DNA from: Capitulum mitella
Lineage: Eukaryota; Arthropoda; Thecostraca; Pollicipedomorpha; Pollicipedidae
DNA: 64,000 nt
Assembly: GCA_030062745.1 (NCBI GenBank)
Contig: CP099841.1
Span: 8,429,001-8,493,000, forward strand
Direction of reading: 5' to 3'
The stretch's first letter is position 1. Each line of letters begins with the position of its first letter. A program made the position numbers and the translations under genes. Shown piece by piece: positions 1 through 10,990 of this stretch. The notes beneath the pieces are model-generated. The model ran no database searches, was not told the DNA's origin, and was given only the letters and a program-made list of their open reading frames with translations.

Positions 1-301
1 AGACAAGCAGTGAACTTCCCTACAAGCTAGCACGGAACCTATTGAGACTTCCATTCATATCACGGGCCTCTCTTCATAGCACACAAAGCCCTCTTGTATG
101 TTTGGAGGACTTTTTTTAGGTTCGTGGGCCTTTTTAATGCTTAAAATAATTTTATTTTGCTTTAATTGTCTGTTTCGGACAGTGTAAGGCGTCCTACGGG
201 AGCCTCACATTATCCAAGAACTGGGGCCTTCGACCCCAGAGGAGCCCGCTCGGCCTCCAGGAGGCCCTGCTTGGCTGGGGGGGAGGCATGGCCCGTGCAC
301 C

Positions 302-475
302 CCCTTGTCTACCCGCTGTCGTACGACATAAATGCCGTAATGCAAAATTCTGGTTTGGCATAATTCTCGTAACCCAAAATCCCGTATGGTTAGACTCTCG
401 TGCAGTTTTCTTGTCGAACCGATGGTCGTACGGCGAGAATCTCGTATAACCACGTTCTGGGAGGAGAGGCTCTTG
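302..475 (-). repeat. Degenerate short tandem array, inverted copy of the 5.4-6.2 kb array
   Basis: Read on the minus strand, this stretch repeats variants of TACGAGAATTTTGCATTACG every 20-30 bases. Examples are the segment near 335-370 and the GAGAATCTCGTA cluster near 430-455. The same motif on the plus strand fills 5405-6185. The short reading frames across it are by-products. The family is not one I recognise. Confidence 0.55.
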
Positions 476-1267
476 CCTATTAAAAAGCACAGAAAACGAA
501 ACCCGTGGTCACTTTCCATCACCCTAAAAATACGCTTCAGTATTCACTACATAAGCAGCTTAGATCGGGGAATGGGCAAAGGATGCGATTGTCCTCCCCA
601 TGAATCGTGAAAGTGGTAGGAAACTGAAAATCGACGAGAAACACTCAAAATTGGCTAAAACTAATAAAAAGTAGTTTTGCTGCCAATACAGACACCCTGG
701 ATGCGTTTCTGTAATAAATTTATGCTGGTTGCGGCACTGTTTCAGGAGGCCTTTTCCAGACCCTCTTCATAAGGCTTCTCAGGCCACCAAGCAGGCGCGT
801 AGCCATGATTTTCCTCGGGAGGGGGGGGGAGGAATATCAAATTTTGTAATATGCCACTGGCGTATGACAAAATTCGCAGGTCAAGCAGCAATTTTATGTA
901 GGGGAAGGTGGGGTAAGACGGCCCACTGGGGTAAGACGAACCACCAGCCTTCCCGGCTGAACCGCTGCTGCCATCTGCTACACTATACACTAACTACCTT
1001 TGTTTTCCTTCGCGCCAGTCGCCATCTTGGGCTAATGGTTCCAGGACGCACGGATATTGAGTTATTGAGTAAAATGGTCTTTTTCGTCGCGCTGATCTAA
1101 GGTAAGAGGTCTAAGAATGATTAAATTTAGACGCGTTTTTTGCATCATTAATTTTTCTTTGTATTTTGCTGTGAAGAGCAATGATAGAAGCACAAGTTAG
1201 GGCAGGCAAGTTTTCGCAATGTTGGGCTATTTAGTATCTACGTCATGATGTTTCCAAATTTAGGTTT

Positions 1268-1303
1268 GGGGTAAGACGGACCACTAGTGGTCCGTCTTAC
1301 CCC
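1268..1303. repeat. Perfect 36-bp palindrome of the transposon end motif (left)
   Basis: GGGGTAAGACGGACCAC is followed directly by its reverse complement, centred on CTAG. The motif is the inner part of the terminal repeat, so each palindrome adds two more copies of a likely transposase binding site just upstream of the transposase start. Confidence 0.85.
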
Positions 1304-1410
1304 GTGGTGGTCCATTTTATCCCACAGATACAAAATCTCGCTAAAACACTGTGACTTGTTTAAAGTACCTATGTATCTACAAATTTCAATAAGCTAATTT
1401 TTTAATATTT

Positions 1411-3356
1411 TTGCAGATGCCGCGCAAGTACGAGCGTAAAACCGATCGTGGAAGTTGGGACGAGGAGAAAATGGCGTTAGCCATTGAAGCTGTGAAATCA
1501 AAATCGATGGGTTTTTTGAAAGCTGCCAGAGCATTCAGCGTCCCCAAGACAACCCTGAAGCGAAGGGTGGGAAATCAAAACAAATGTGCCAAGGGGACTG
1601 ATAAGCTGTTAGGCTCCAGGATGGCTGTGTTTAGCCCAGCTCAGGAGAAGGAGCTGGTAAACCACATCCTTATGATGGAGAGCAAGTTTTTTCGGACTAA
1701 CAACCAAAGACGTGCGATACCTGGCCTTTCATATGGCGGAAAAGAATAACATAACTCACAACTTCAACAAGGAGAGCGGTCTCGCCGGAAAAGACTGGTT
1801 GGCCGGATTCCAGCGCAGGCATCCGGAGGTGGCGCTTCGTGTGCCTGAGGCGACATCGGCAGCCCGTGCCAGGGCATTTAATCGAGTGAACGTGGGGAAG
1901 TTTTTTGATCTTCTAGAGCATGACATGGACATAACAAAGTTTCCGGCTCACCGCATCTTCAACTGTGACGAGACGGGGCTGACGACTGTCCAGACAAAGT
2001 CGACCAAAGTCTTCGCACGCAAAGGGAAGTCTCAGGTCGGCACCCTGACCTCAGCGGAGCGTGGTATCCTCACAACGGCCGTGGTCTGTATGGCTGCAGG
2101 AGGCAACTACATGCCACCGTTTCTGATCTTCCCACGGGTTCGGATGAAACCTGAATTGCTGGATGGCTGTCCACCTGGAACCGGACACGCCTGCCATCCG
2201 TCGGACTGGATGCAGACCGACATTTTTACCCCGCCATTTCTTAAGCCATGCTAAACCTTCCGAGGAGGATCCGGTTCTCCTGATCCTGGACGGTCACGTG
2301 ACCCACACGAAGAACCTGGATGTCATCGAGCTGGCTAGAGCGAACTACGTGACCATGATCGTGCTGCCCCCGCACTGCACGCGCAAGATGCAGCCTCTGG
2401 ATGTGGGCTTCATGCTTCCACTGAACACATTCTATGGCCAAGCAGTGGAGAAATGGCTCAGAAATAACCCCGGCAGAGTGGTGACTGTTTACCAGGTTGG
2501 CCAGTTGTTCGGAGAGGCCTATCTCCGGGCTGCAGTTCCAACGACTGCCATCAACGCATTCCGCCGGACTGGCATCTTCCCGTGCAACCGTGACGTCTTC
2601 GGGGAGGAAGATTTCGCTGCGGCAGAAGTCACAGAGAGACTGGATGAGGACGTCGGTCCAGCGACTGCCTTAACCAGTTCAGAGCAGCCGCGCAGCCAAC
2701 CCCCTGCTGCTGGTCCATCAACGGCTTCAACCAGCTCAGGGCAGCCGCGCAGACAAGCCCCTGCTGCTGGTCCAGCAACGGCTTCAACCAGCTCAGGGCA
2801 GCCGCGCAGCCAGCTCCCTGCTGCTAGTCCAGCAACGATTTCAGCCAGCTCAGGGCAGACGCATCACCAGCTCCCTACATCTGAGGCAGAAGACTCATCC
2901 AGTAAAGATGAACCCTTGCCAAGCAACAGCCACGAGGGTCTCGCTGTCTCACCTCATCACATCATCCCGGTTCCGAGAGCATCCCGTCAAGCGCAGAACG
3001 GCAAAACGAAGAGGCGTCGCATAACGGGAGCATGTGCAGTGCTAACAAGCTCTCCGTACAAAAAGATGCTGCAAGAAGAAAAAGAACAGGCCAAGGCGCC
3101 CACGAAAAAGAGGAAAGCACACAGCAAAGAAAAGAAATCCAAAAAGAACCGTAAGCCTAAAGTACGCGACCATGTCTTATCAAGTGACGAGGATGAAGAT
3201 CCTGACACACTCTGTCTTTACTGCAATGACAACTTCACGCGCTCAGTATCAGAGGAGGGATGGGTGCGCTGCAGCGTTTGCAAAAAATGGGCGCATGATA
3301 TGTGTGCGGGAATCGGGGAGGAAGATGAGTGGTTCGCATGTGAACTATGCGTCTAA
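1411..3356 (+). pseudogene. Pogo-family transposase with C-terminal PHD finger, frameshifted
   Basis: Three overlapping frames make up one former transposase. Frame one (1411-1749) has an N-terminal Psq/CENP-B-like helix-turn-helix, with a lysine/arginine-rich start and then AARAFSVPKTTLKRRV. Frame two (1712-2254) holds the second DNA-binding region and the first catalytic aspartate in NCDETGL. Frame three (to 3356) has the second aspartate in LLILDGHVTH and the third in MQPLDVG, giving the DDD set of DDE_1 transposases. A serine/proline-rich spacer with 24-27 residue repeats (about 2660-2870) follows, then a lysine-rich stretch. A PHD finger with C-x2-C, C-x2-C, WAHDMC and C-x2-C closes the protein (about 3218-3353). 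The frame changes near 1712-1749 and 2240-2255 are probable frameshift mutations, although a short intron cannot be excluded. It is selfish-element coding, not a host gene. Confidence 0.88.
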
Positions 3357-3543
3357 GTGCTGAGCTGACATGCATTTTATACCAAACGATAGTATCAACA
3401 CGCACCTTGTTTGTTTTTAGTTCATTTTCTATCACATATCTGAGTACAAAATAAACGTTTATTGTGTTATTTTATCGCTCTTTTTCCTTTGGTTTACAAG
3501 AGTATAGAAGTTATACAAACATAAATGGATAGCAGGCACTGCT

Positions 3544-3579
3544 GGGGTAAGACGGACCACTTGTGGTCCATCTTACCCC
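3544..3579. repeat. Imperfect 36-bp palindrome of the transposon end motif (right)
   Basis: This mirrors the left palindrome: GGGGTAAGACGGACCAC, centre TTG, then TGGTCCATCTTACCCC with one changed base. It lies about 190 bases downstream of the transposase stop and about 180 bases from the right terminal repeat. Confidence 0.8.
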
Positions 3580-4197
3580 GCGTTTTTTCTTGTCGCTGAT
3601 TTTGACTCGTCCCCCTTTAAGAGCAAGCACCACCTAAATTTCTTGAATTTCAAATCCAGCGTCTGCACGTATCAAAAGAGGAAAGAATCAACATTCAGAA
3701 GACTATGAACAATGTGAGGTTGGATAGCATGGTAGCGAGAAATGTGACTTCAAACCTTAGCTGGTCCGTCTTACCCCACCTTCCCCTAGTGTAACTCACA
3801 TTTAACGTACGGAAAACACATAATGTTTGCTTTGCAACATACATATGACCACTATTCAATATTCTTGCAGAATCACTATATATGTAGTGTAGACCGCTTC
3901 GCTCAGGGTAAGGGGGTGGCCTTGGCCCCAATGGCCCTATCTCCGGGCTTCCTTTAAGGCTCACCAAGGTCTCAAGGCCCACCAAGATCTTAGATTCAAG
4001 TTGTTGGCGGGCTGCTTCAGACCTCAGGTTTGCCGGTGAAAAATTGTTCCCGTGCACCAGACTTTCTATGAAAAGAATGATGAGGCGAGAAATGCGCCCT
4101 ACGATCGTTATGTCATCAGAGAGATTGCCTCACATGTAGCTGCACTTGAAATGAGCAAAACTCAGAATTTTGCACAAAAGGTTTAAACAAGAGTTAA

Positions 4198-5397
4198 CCC
4201 TATTACCGGAGGGCTAGACGGTATGGCCGATTCCGGCAAGGGGGGGGGGCGGATTCGCCCCCCTCCCCGAGATCTCGAGAACTACACATCCGATTGCATC
4301 GCAACAAACGTCAATCGATTTGCCATGACGTGAACTACATTTTTGCAAAAAGAAATTTTAAAAGGTGTGGATACAGGGGGGCAATAATGTCAAAATCAGA
4401 GATGTATTTGGACTTCTTATAACTCCGTTGTTTATTGACCGATTTCAGTGAAACTGGCATAAATTGAGAGATTATGGATAGGAATTTTACCATTCGTACA
4501 CACATCTGAAATTTTGAGAAAATTCATGGGAGTTCACAGGGTTTCAAAAACAGGAGAATTAGTTTTCCAACAACTGAATGAACAAAAAAGGCAAAAACAC
4601 TTTTTTGGCTTCTGCTAGTCATTTTATGCTAAAGAAGAACAAATCCCATTACAGTGTTTGTATAATGTTAGCATAGGCGGTGCCAGCGACATGACAAAGG
4701 GGAAACTGTCATGGTCATACGTTCTTCAGATCAACTTGTGACCTTTGACCTTAAATGACTTCCAGTGACCTTGGAGTCACTTGGAATGATCTCGTGTGCA
4801 TTTATTGTTATCTGTAAACGTTTTCAATCATTTGAATTCGCTCTATTTCAAAAATTTCATTTTATGGCTATTGCGATATAGGGGACGCGCACTGACATTT
4901 TAGGTCATAGCTCTGTGACCCGACCTGATATCAAGCTGAAACTTGATACACAAGTAGAGGGCACCTTTCTATGTCATATATATCCGGGTTTGGCATTTGG
5001 AAAAATGGCGCCGAAATTATTGCGAAAAAACAAATTTTGACTTTTGACCTTGACCTTGACCTTGTAAAATGGCCTCAGATGAACAAAATTGTATCTGCAC
5101 ATTGCCCAACTATTAGCTAAACATCCATGCAAATTTTTAAGTTCTATCTTAAAAACACTGTTTTTGGCAGTCATTTTCCTTTTACCCTCAACAGGGCCAA
5201 AAATGGCCTGAGGTGCCTCCCAAAAACGTTGCCTGGCTCCGCCCCTGAACAGAATAGAATTTTGAAATTTTGTCACGACACGTAGAAAGAATAGGTAGGA
5301 AAAGTCACCAAGTTCCGTGAAGCTGCGTTAAAAAGTCTGGGATTGGCAAGCAAAAAACCCGAGGGAGACGGATTCAGCCCCCCTGCCGTGAATAGGG
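4198..5397. mobile_element. 1,200-bp non-autonomous element with piggyBac-like TTAA ends
   Basis: Both flanks are TTAA (4194-4197 and 5398-5401). The ends are inverted: CCCTATTACCGGAGGG on the left against CCCTATTCACGGCAGGG on the reverse complement of the right. TTAA target sites with CCCT ends are the hallmark of piggyBac. No transposase is present. The interior is AT-rich with a GACCTT microrepeat near 5035-5062. Subterminal GCGGATTCGCCCCCC and GGATTCAGCCCCCC blocks extend the symmetry. Confidence 0.75.
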
Positions 5398-5404
5398 TTA
5401 AACC

Positions 5405-6185
5405 GTTAAGACAAGAAATCAGCATCATGAAATCTGTACGACGAAAAATATATCGTGCGCGCTTATTCATTTGGGACTGTGTTCGAACAGAAGCATGCCG
5501 GTCGAAAAATCGTCATTGCAAACATCTTCCAGCGAGAAAATGGCTGTGCAAGAATTGGACACTGCGAAAATCTTTTTTTTTTGACTGTGTCAGAATGAGA
5601 TCGTACGAGAATCTTTCCGACGAAGACTTACGGGAATTTAACCGTGCGAGTTCTTGGATTCCGAGGATAAGATACCACACGAGAACCATACGAGAATTTT
5701 GCATTTTGAAATTGGTGTCGTACAAGAAGTTTGCTTCATGAGAATCATACCATACGAAAATTTTGCATTATGAGCTTTATGTGATATGTACAGATATTTT
5801 ACCTCAAAAGACTTGAACCGTACGAAATTTTGGCATTACGCGAATGAGACTGAATCAAATCGAAACAGGTTGTTTTCCGTACCATTCCACACCATGTAGA
5901 AACCGGAACATCATGCGAACATCTGCCCGGGATGTATGCGCCGTAAGAGAGCCATATCGCTCCACGGGAATCTTGGGTTATTAGAACTATGCCTCACAGG
6001 GCTCTGTCCCGACGAAGAAATGCCTCAAGAAAATTATGCTACCCGAGAATTTTGCATTACGAGATTGATGTTGAGTGAGCACGTCGCAGTACGAGAATTA
6101 TGTCGCACGACTTTTTTGCATCACGAGACTTGTAAGACGAGATTCAGTCCTGCGAGCTTCCGCCTTACGAGCTTTTGTCCGGAGC
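5405..6185 (+). repeat. Degenerate array of TACGAGAATTTTGC-like units
   Basis: Variants of TACGAGAAT, TTTTGCATTACGAG and GTACGAAATTTTGGC recur irregularly every 20-45 bases across about 780 bases, for example near 5601, 5685, 5750, 5817, 6046 and 6088. The same units occur inverted at 302-475. No gene is visible here. Confidence 0.6.
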
Positions 6186-6806
6186 CCGATAAAAAGGGAA
6201 CGGGTCGAGAGCGGGGCACAGAGTTTCTGAAACCGAAAGTCGCTGACAAATGGCGAGCAGCTGAGGAGCAGATGAGTCGGCCCGACCAGGAATGCCGTCT
6301 CAATCATGATCTTGGCTACAAGGATACAACTGAGGTCAAAGAACTGCCAGGGAATTCAAATGTGCAGGCTAGGCGACAGAGAGTTTCATCATGACTGCCC
6401 TCCCATATCTGAATCAAATTCATTTCGCCACTCGGGATGAGTCTTCGCAAGGTACAGAGACGTTTTAAAGCTAGTGCAAGGCCGGGTTTTTTGTGGGATA
6501 ACTTCCTTCCGTGCCAAACCGTAAATGGCCCAGTTTTAGAATTATCCAACATTGGCAGGGTCGCCGCCCTCCTGGACCCATGGACTGCTACGCCATGAGT
6601 CGAAATTTCGGCGCCTCCTTCATCCCGATTACGTCGTCTCCCACGGTCTTGCCACTGGTCGTGAGCAAGGCTACAACGGCCATACTTCGTCGTTCGATGA
6701 CAGCTACAGCCAGGTAGGTGGCTTGATTGGGGAACGTTCACGTCACGCGAAATATGAGTACTAAGATAATAATGTGCCTATATCTCATGAGTTTGAGACC
6801 TGAGTA
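6186..6806. other. No gene recognised
   Basis: This is unique-looking sequence with short overlapping frames on both strands that show no family resemblance and no convincing splice sites. It ends at the TA target site of the next transposon. Confidence 0.4.
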
Positions 6807-8882
6807 GGGGAGACCGGGGTCAGATGATACATTTTTTACCTTTTCGATCCTGGAACGAAAATATTTCGGGTTGGGGAACATTTTCTCGGGTTTTCACAAA
6901 CCCCGATATTTTGCCTTTGTAGCGGATATGAAACGATCCCGAAATAACGACTTCAAGGCATCGAAATTACTGTTTCAAAAAGTCGCTTCAGCTGTTACAA
7001 TTAATCCCAGGTACGGAGTAAACTGTAACAGCACTTAGGGTCAGATGTAACATGTTAGCGAATGGTGTAGTGGTGTAGTGAAAGCCACTTTTGTCGAAAA
7101 CAGCCTTTATTGAACAACATTGTCTGTTACATCCTGAGCCTTTCCTGGATTAAAATCACAGCTCCAGTACAAAAATGCGGTTCCTCGATGGCGTAAAGCT
7201 CAAGTACTCCAGCAGCTTTTCCTGAATTAAATGGCAGTTCTACCTTTCTCAGGCCAAGAACATCTAACAAAATGCGATTTCACAACAAAGCAAAGCTCTT
7301 AAACATATATATAACATATATCTTTCTGGATAGAACATCACAGCCATCCCGGGCTTAGAAATTCAGTAACGGGACCTCTGAGGTCCAAAACATGCCTGGA
7401 GTATTTGTGCTGACGTAGAGGAAACACAACACCTCTAATATCTCTGACGCTCGGTCTATCATCGCCTACTCGGTGTCTGATTCACAGTTTTCGCACATGT
7501 AAGCCCCATACTTTTCGACTGCGGTACACGCCTCGTGGGCCCACATTGCGCACATTTGGCACCGGATCCACCTTTCTTTGGATTAGCTGTTTTTGAAGCT
7601 TTCAACGCACACAAGGCAGAAGACGTCTTCTTCATCATCACTGCTGCTTTCCCTTCGTGCTGTCTTCCGAGCCCTCTTCCCACCAGCCTTCGTCTTCTTC
7701 TCTTCATGCTTGTCTTTATCAAGATTGAGCTTCTTCGATGCTTGTTTGCAATCCTTTCGACTCTGTTCTAGCTCTATCGCTCTCTTTTCTGGAGTGTCAG
7801 TCAGAATTGCAGCCTTTCGCTTTCGACCTGCACTGCTGTTTTTTTCTTGGACCTGCCCTGGGTAGCGGCCGAATCGCTTCAGGGGTGAGCTGCTTCGAGG
7901 CGATCCCCGATGGACGAGGCTGTTCGATCCCCGATGGACCAGGCTTGTCGATCCCCAACGTATCAGCCTCTGCAGGAATGATGCATGATATATATCATCC
8001 ATGATGCATGGATATAATAATGTATTTTCGATGTAACATTCAGAGAAAGACAAATTAAACTATGTACAAATATCCCATACTTCCCCCAGACATATCCAAA
8101 TGAAGTCAAACTAGAATTACTTAATCAATAAAATAATCAATAAATAAAATAATAAAATATTTTAATAAATCCGCTGTGAAGGTAAAACATCTACGGAAAG
8201 ACCACGGTGACTAGTCTTCAAGAATGTACCCACGTCTTAAAATTAAAATTGACAAAACAGTACCTAAGAGATAAATCAGGGACTGGTGACAATAATACCG
8301 TAAGTATAATTTTTTAATGATATCGATGTTGAACTTGGGGACAAAATTGCATGTTGATTAATTGGACGGGGCATGTTTCCATAGCCTCCGCCCCCCAGTG
8401 GTTACGTTTATGCCAGGTGCACTAATATTTTACGTAAATGTGGGTTTAATGGTCTGGCCATAGGGGTCAATTGCAACACTGTTATATTTGATCCTAGCAA
8501 AAATGTTCAATTGTCCCCGTCACGCCGCGCCATCTTTGAGACAAAAATGACGCAAAACAAGGCGGCGTGGGCGGCAACTGATGCACTCATTTTTTGACCA
8601 GGTACCCCCACCCACCCCACACAGACTCTTAAACCCGTGTCTAGTAAGATACGTGAATGAGCTGATCATATTAAAAAATAAACAAAGTTACAATACCCTC
8701 TAAAAAACACAACTGTGAACAGCACAATCGATTCACCTGCCGCACCGGCCTGAAACCCCGTGAGGAAAAGGAACAGCTTACTGCGCATGTCCAGTCGTGC
8801 CTCCAGCGTCATCCATCAGTAAGTTTCGAAGTTAAAGCTTCTGTTACAATTGCCCCGTGTTACATTTGACCCTGGTCTCCCC
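6807..8882 (-). mobile_element. Internally deleted pogo-type element
   Basis: The terminal repeats start GGGGAGACCGGGGTCAGATG on the left and GGGGAGACCAGGGTCAAATG on the reverse complement of the right. Both are flanked by TA (6805-6806 and 8883-8884). Internal copies of the GGGTCA-N-TGTAACA motif lie at about 7039 and, as an imperfect palindrome, at about 8466-8496. Coding remnants on the minus strand match only the C-terminal tail of a PHD-bearing transposase, so the HTH and catalytic core are gone. Confidence 0.85.
7466..8053 (-). pseudogene. C-terminal remnant of a PHD-type pogo transposase
   Basis: The minus-strand frame 8053-7583 gives a lysine-rich linker (EEKKTKAGGKRARKTARR), an acidic DDEEDVFC and the first C-x2-C pair of a PHD finger, then stops. 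The rest of the finger (RWIRCQMCAMWAHEAC, then C-x2-C, ending at TAG 7466) is in a different frame, so a frameshift lies near 7590. The order and motifs match the tail of the transposase at 1411-3356, but the sequence is clearly diverged and belongs to another subfamily. Confidence 0.8.
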
Positions 8883-8883
8883 T

Positions 8884-9890
8884 ACCTGCGTCCGCGCGCC
8901 TGAGTTCTGAGTGCCAACTTGCCTGCGCCAGTCTGCCGACGGCTGATGGCTGATGGTGGCTCGTAATCCCTTGGTCGAAGAGGGACCTGGCTGAAACCTC
9001 CTTCCGCTAGTCGTGACCTGTGCCGGCGCCGCTAATGACACCTCAAAACATGACCTCGGGTCATGTGTCATCATGACACATCCACCGTTGGGAAGCACCA
9101 CGTGACCAGAAAAATGGAAATCAACGTGGACAAAATCCTGTCTTTTCTTCATTGCTTGGATAGGCAAAATTTGGGTTCCTGATATAGGGGGCACGGGAGC
9201 ACCGCCCCCTTCCCCTCAACTGACAAAATTTAACATCAACTCCATGACTTTGCAAAGAAACGGACCAAAAAGTAGCCGGTGCCCCGTTGCCGGAACACGT
9301 CCCGCGGCTACTGGTTCCTGATCTGGTTTCATTCGCATACTCCTATAGAAAAGGCCAGAGATCGCCTCCGGTGAAAGCTAGACGATCACAATCAAGTTCT
9401 ATGATACGCTAGAGCAGAAAATGAGCTAAAATCTGGCTTTAAGTCCGTGGGATCTGCAAGGAGACGGAGGCACGTTTCCCGACATTTTACATAAGTGGAG
9501 GTGACGTTTGCATTGTGTTTAAACGGTTGTCATTTAAAACGTTTTGCTCCCGAGCTATCTGCCCACAACAAAGCCAAGCCATCGCAGAGACCGTTCCAGT
9601 CCCGAACCGTCATCGGCGCGATGTCGAGCTAAAATTATACATCTGTGTGGACAACCTTGCTTTATGTTTGTAATTCTCCATTGGTTTCCGTTTGAACGAG
9701 CCAAGCCAGAGCCCATCAGGTTTACATTTCCCGTCGGGTGTTACATGACATTCGAGCGGAAAGGTGTGGTTCTACAGCAACAAATAATAACGCCAGTTGA
9801 ATTCTTATGTAGGTTTTATAACCGATTCCTCACTGTTCACTCCACACTTTCGACCACAATCGAGCTGTTTTTTGTATAATGTTATTCCTT
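8884..9890. other. No gene recognised
   Basis: No conserved frame is visible. A short perfect palindrome, ATGTGTCATCATGACACAT, lies near 9062-9080. The plus frame at 9544-9879 has no family resemblance. Confidence 0.4.
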
Positions 9891-9892
9891 GA

Positions 9893-9985
9893 TGCAACTG
9901 ATTCATTCATAAACTTATCCATTCATTCATCTATTCATTTACATTCCGTTCATTCATTTGCTCGTCCATTCATTATCTTTTCAGT
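9893..9985. repeat. Degenerate CATT/ATTC microsatellite
   Basis: ATTCATTCAT, CCATTCATTCATC, GTTCATTCATTTG and similar four-base units recur with interruptions. Confidence 0.8.
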
Positions 9986-10216
9986 AACAAAAATAAGCTA
10001 ATAATTCGGCTCATTTTACCGCCATGAATACACTACTCCATCTTTCATCAATCGCAACAAAACTACCTTCAGCACAACCTTACCGGTAATTCGTGCTGGC
10101 GAGCGGAAATATTGCTTTTCATCACGTTTTTGCTTATTCGCACAGGTTATTTACGTCTCTGAAATGGTCCTCTGGGTAGTTCCCGTGTTCGATGGTAGGC
10201 TAAAGTTTGCCTCATT

Positions 10217-10222
10217 TTTATT
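10217..10222 (-). terminator. Candidate poly(A) signal AATAAA downstream of schnurri
   Basis: TTTATT on the plus strand reads AATAAA on the minus strand, about 1.3 kb past the last supported schnurri exon. Use is not shown by the sequence; the terminal exon is not identified. Confidence 0.25.
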
Positions 10223-10320
10223 CACTGACTTTCGAGTCAGCGAATCAATGAAGCTACGAAATCGGCGACGTTTTCGTCTTTTATGCTATCCTTATATGCT
10301 ATGCGAAACATCAACTCAGT

Positions 10321-10359
10321 TTTCATTAAATGCAGTTGAATGAACTGCATTTAATGAAA
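10321..10359. repeat. Perfect 17-bp stem, 5-base loop hairpin
   Basis: TTTCATTAAATGCAGTT at 10321-10337 is the exact reverse complement of 10343-10359, with GAATG between. It lies in the 3' flank of schnurri. Confidence 0.85.
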
Positions 10360-10479
10360 GTTTGCAGTTTGCAGGAACAGTTTCGTTTTTTTTTGCTTTT
10401 CATTACGGCGGACTTCTTTGGTCTCCTGTACGATCCAACGCTGCTCAGCACGTGTGCCTGTTTCCAACAGGACAACTAC

Positions 10480-10990
10480 CTGACCACGCAGCCATGACGC
10501 GAGAGCAATCTTCGCTCGCTGCCAGTGATCCAGCATCGGTACTCCACCGGCGTCGGCGCCCACACGAAAACCATCCTTCACCGTGCACTTTTCTCTTATT
10601 ATCAACACATCGACCTCGTCAGACATTTGTACCGGCAACCTCGTGTCGTATGGCGGGCGGGAAACACACGGCGGGATCCCGGTCGGCGACTCGCCCCGAC
10701 CGCGGCCAGTCTCGCGGCCTAAAACGGGCCGGCGCCGCGCGCGCCGCGCGAACCCGGTCACAGGTAGAACCCCGACGTGTCAGCAACACGAGGCAGACGG
10801 CCGCCAGCAGCCCGACAGCGGCGACGGCAGCACGGCGGCGGCGCTCCAGTCGGCGAATATCACATGCCCAGGCCCGGCGGGTGCCGGCTGCACCAGCGCT
10901 ACAGAATAAGGCACCGATAACGGCCGAGGAGTTCACCTTTGAACTTGGTTCGCCTCCGGCTGCGCGCAATGCCCACGGGCAATAACAATA
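10480..10990. other. GC-rich block with overlapping frames, no gene called
   Basis: Open frames exist on both strands because stop codons are rare in this composition. A minus frame (11005-10619) contains a hydrophobic run after RRLERRRR that could mimic a type II membrane anchor. An acceptor-like GCCTTATTCTGTAG (minus, near 10916) would give a 12-codon in-phase end for schnurri. Neither can be confirmed. Confidence 0.25.

Larger units (their letters stand above)
901..3786 (+). mobile_element. Pogo/Tigger-type DNA transposon with PHD-finger transposase
   Basis: The terminal inverted repeats begin GGGGAAGGTGGGGTAAGAC and match at about 24 of 25 positions between 901-925 and the reverse complement of 3762-3786. 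TA dinucleotides at 899-900 and 3787-3788 are the target-site duplication expected of the Tc1/mariner-pogo superfamily. The interior holds a pogo-type transposase reading frame broken by frameshifts, plus palindromic copies of the TIR motif near each end. It sits inside an older interspersed repeat. The frameshifts make it probably inactive. Confidence 0.9.
785..3960 (+). repeat. Interspersed repeat, copy 1, split by a pogo-type insertion
   Basis: The left part (785-900) starts with a GCGTAGCCATGATTTTCCT-like end. The right part (3787-3960) runs to a GGCCCTATCTCC end. Removing the transposon at 901-3786 and one TA joins the two parts into a sequence that parallels copies at 21533-21770 (plus) and 44728-45030 (minus). 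The ends are weakly inverted (ACGTAGCCA against ACATAGCCA), which suggests a non-autonomous DNA element. The family name is unknown to me. Confidence 0.6.
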
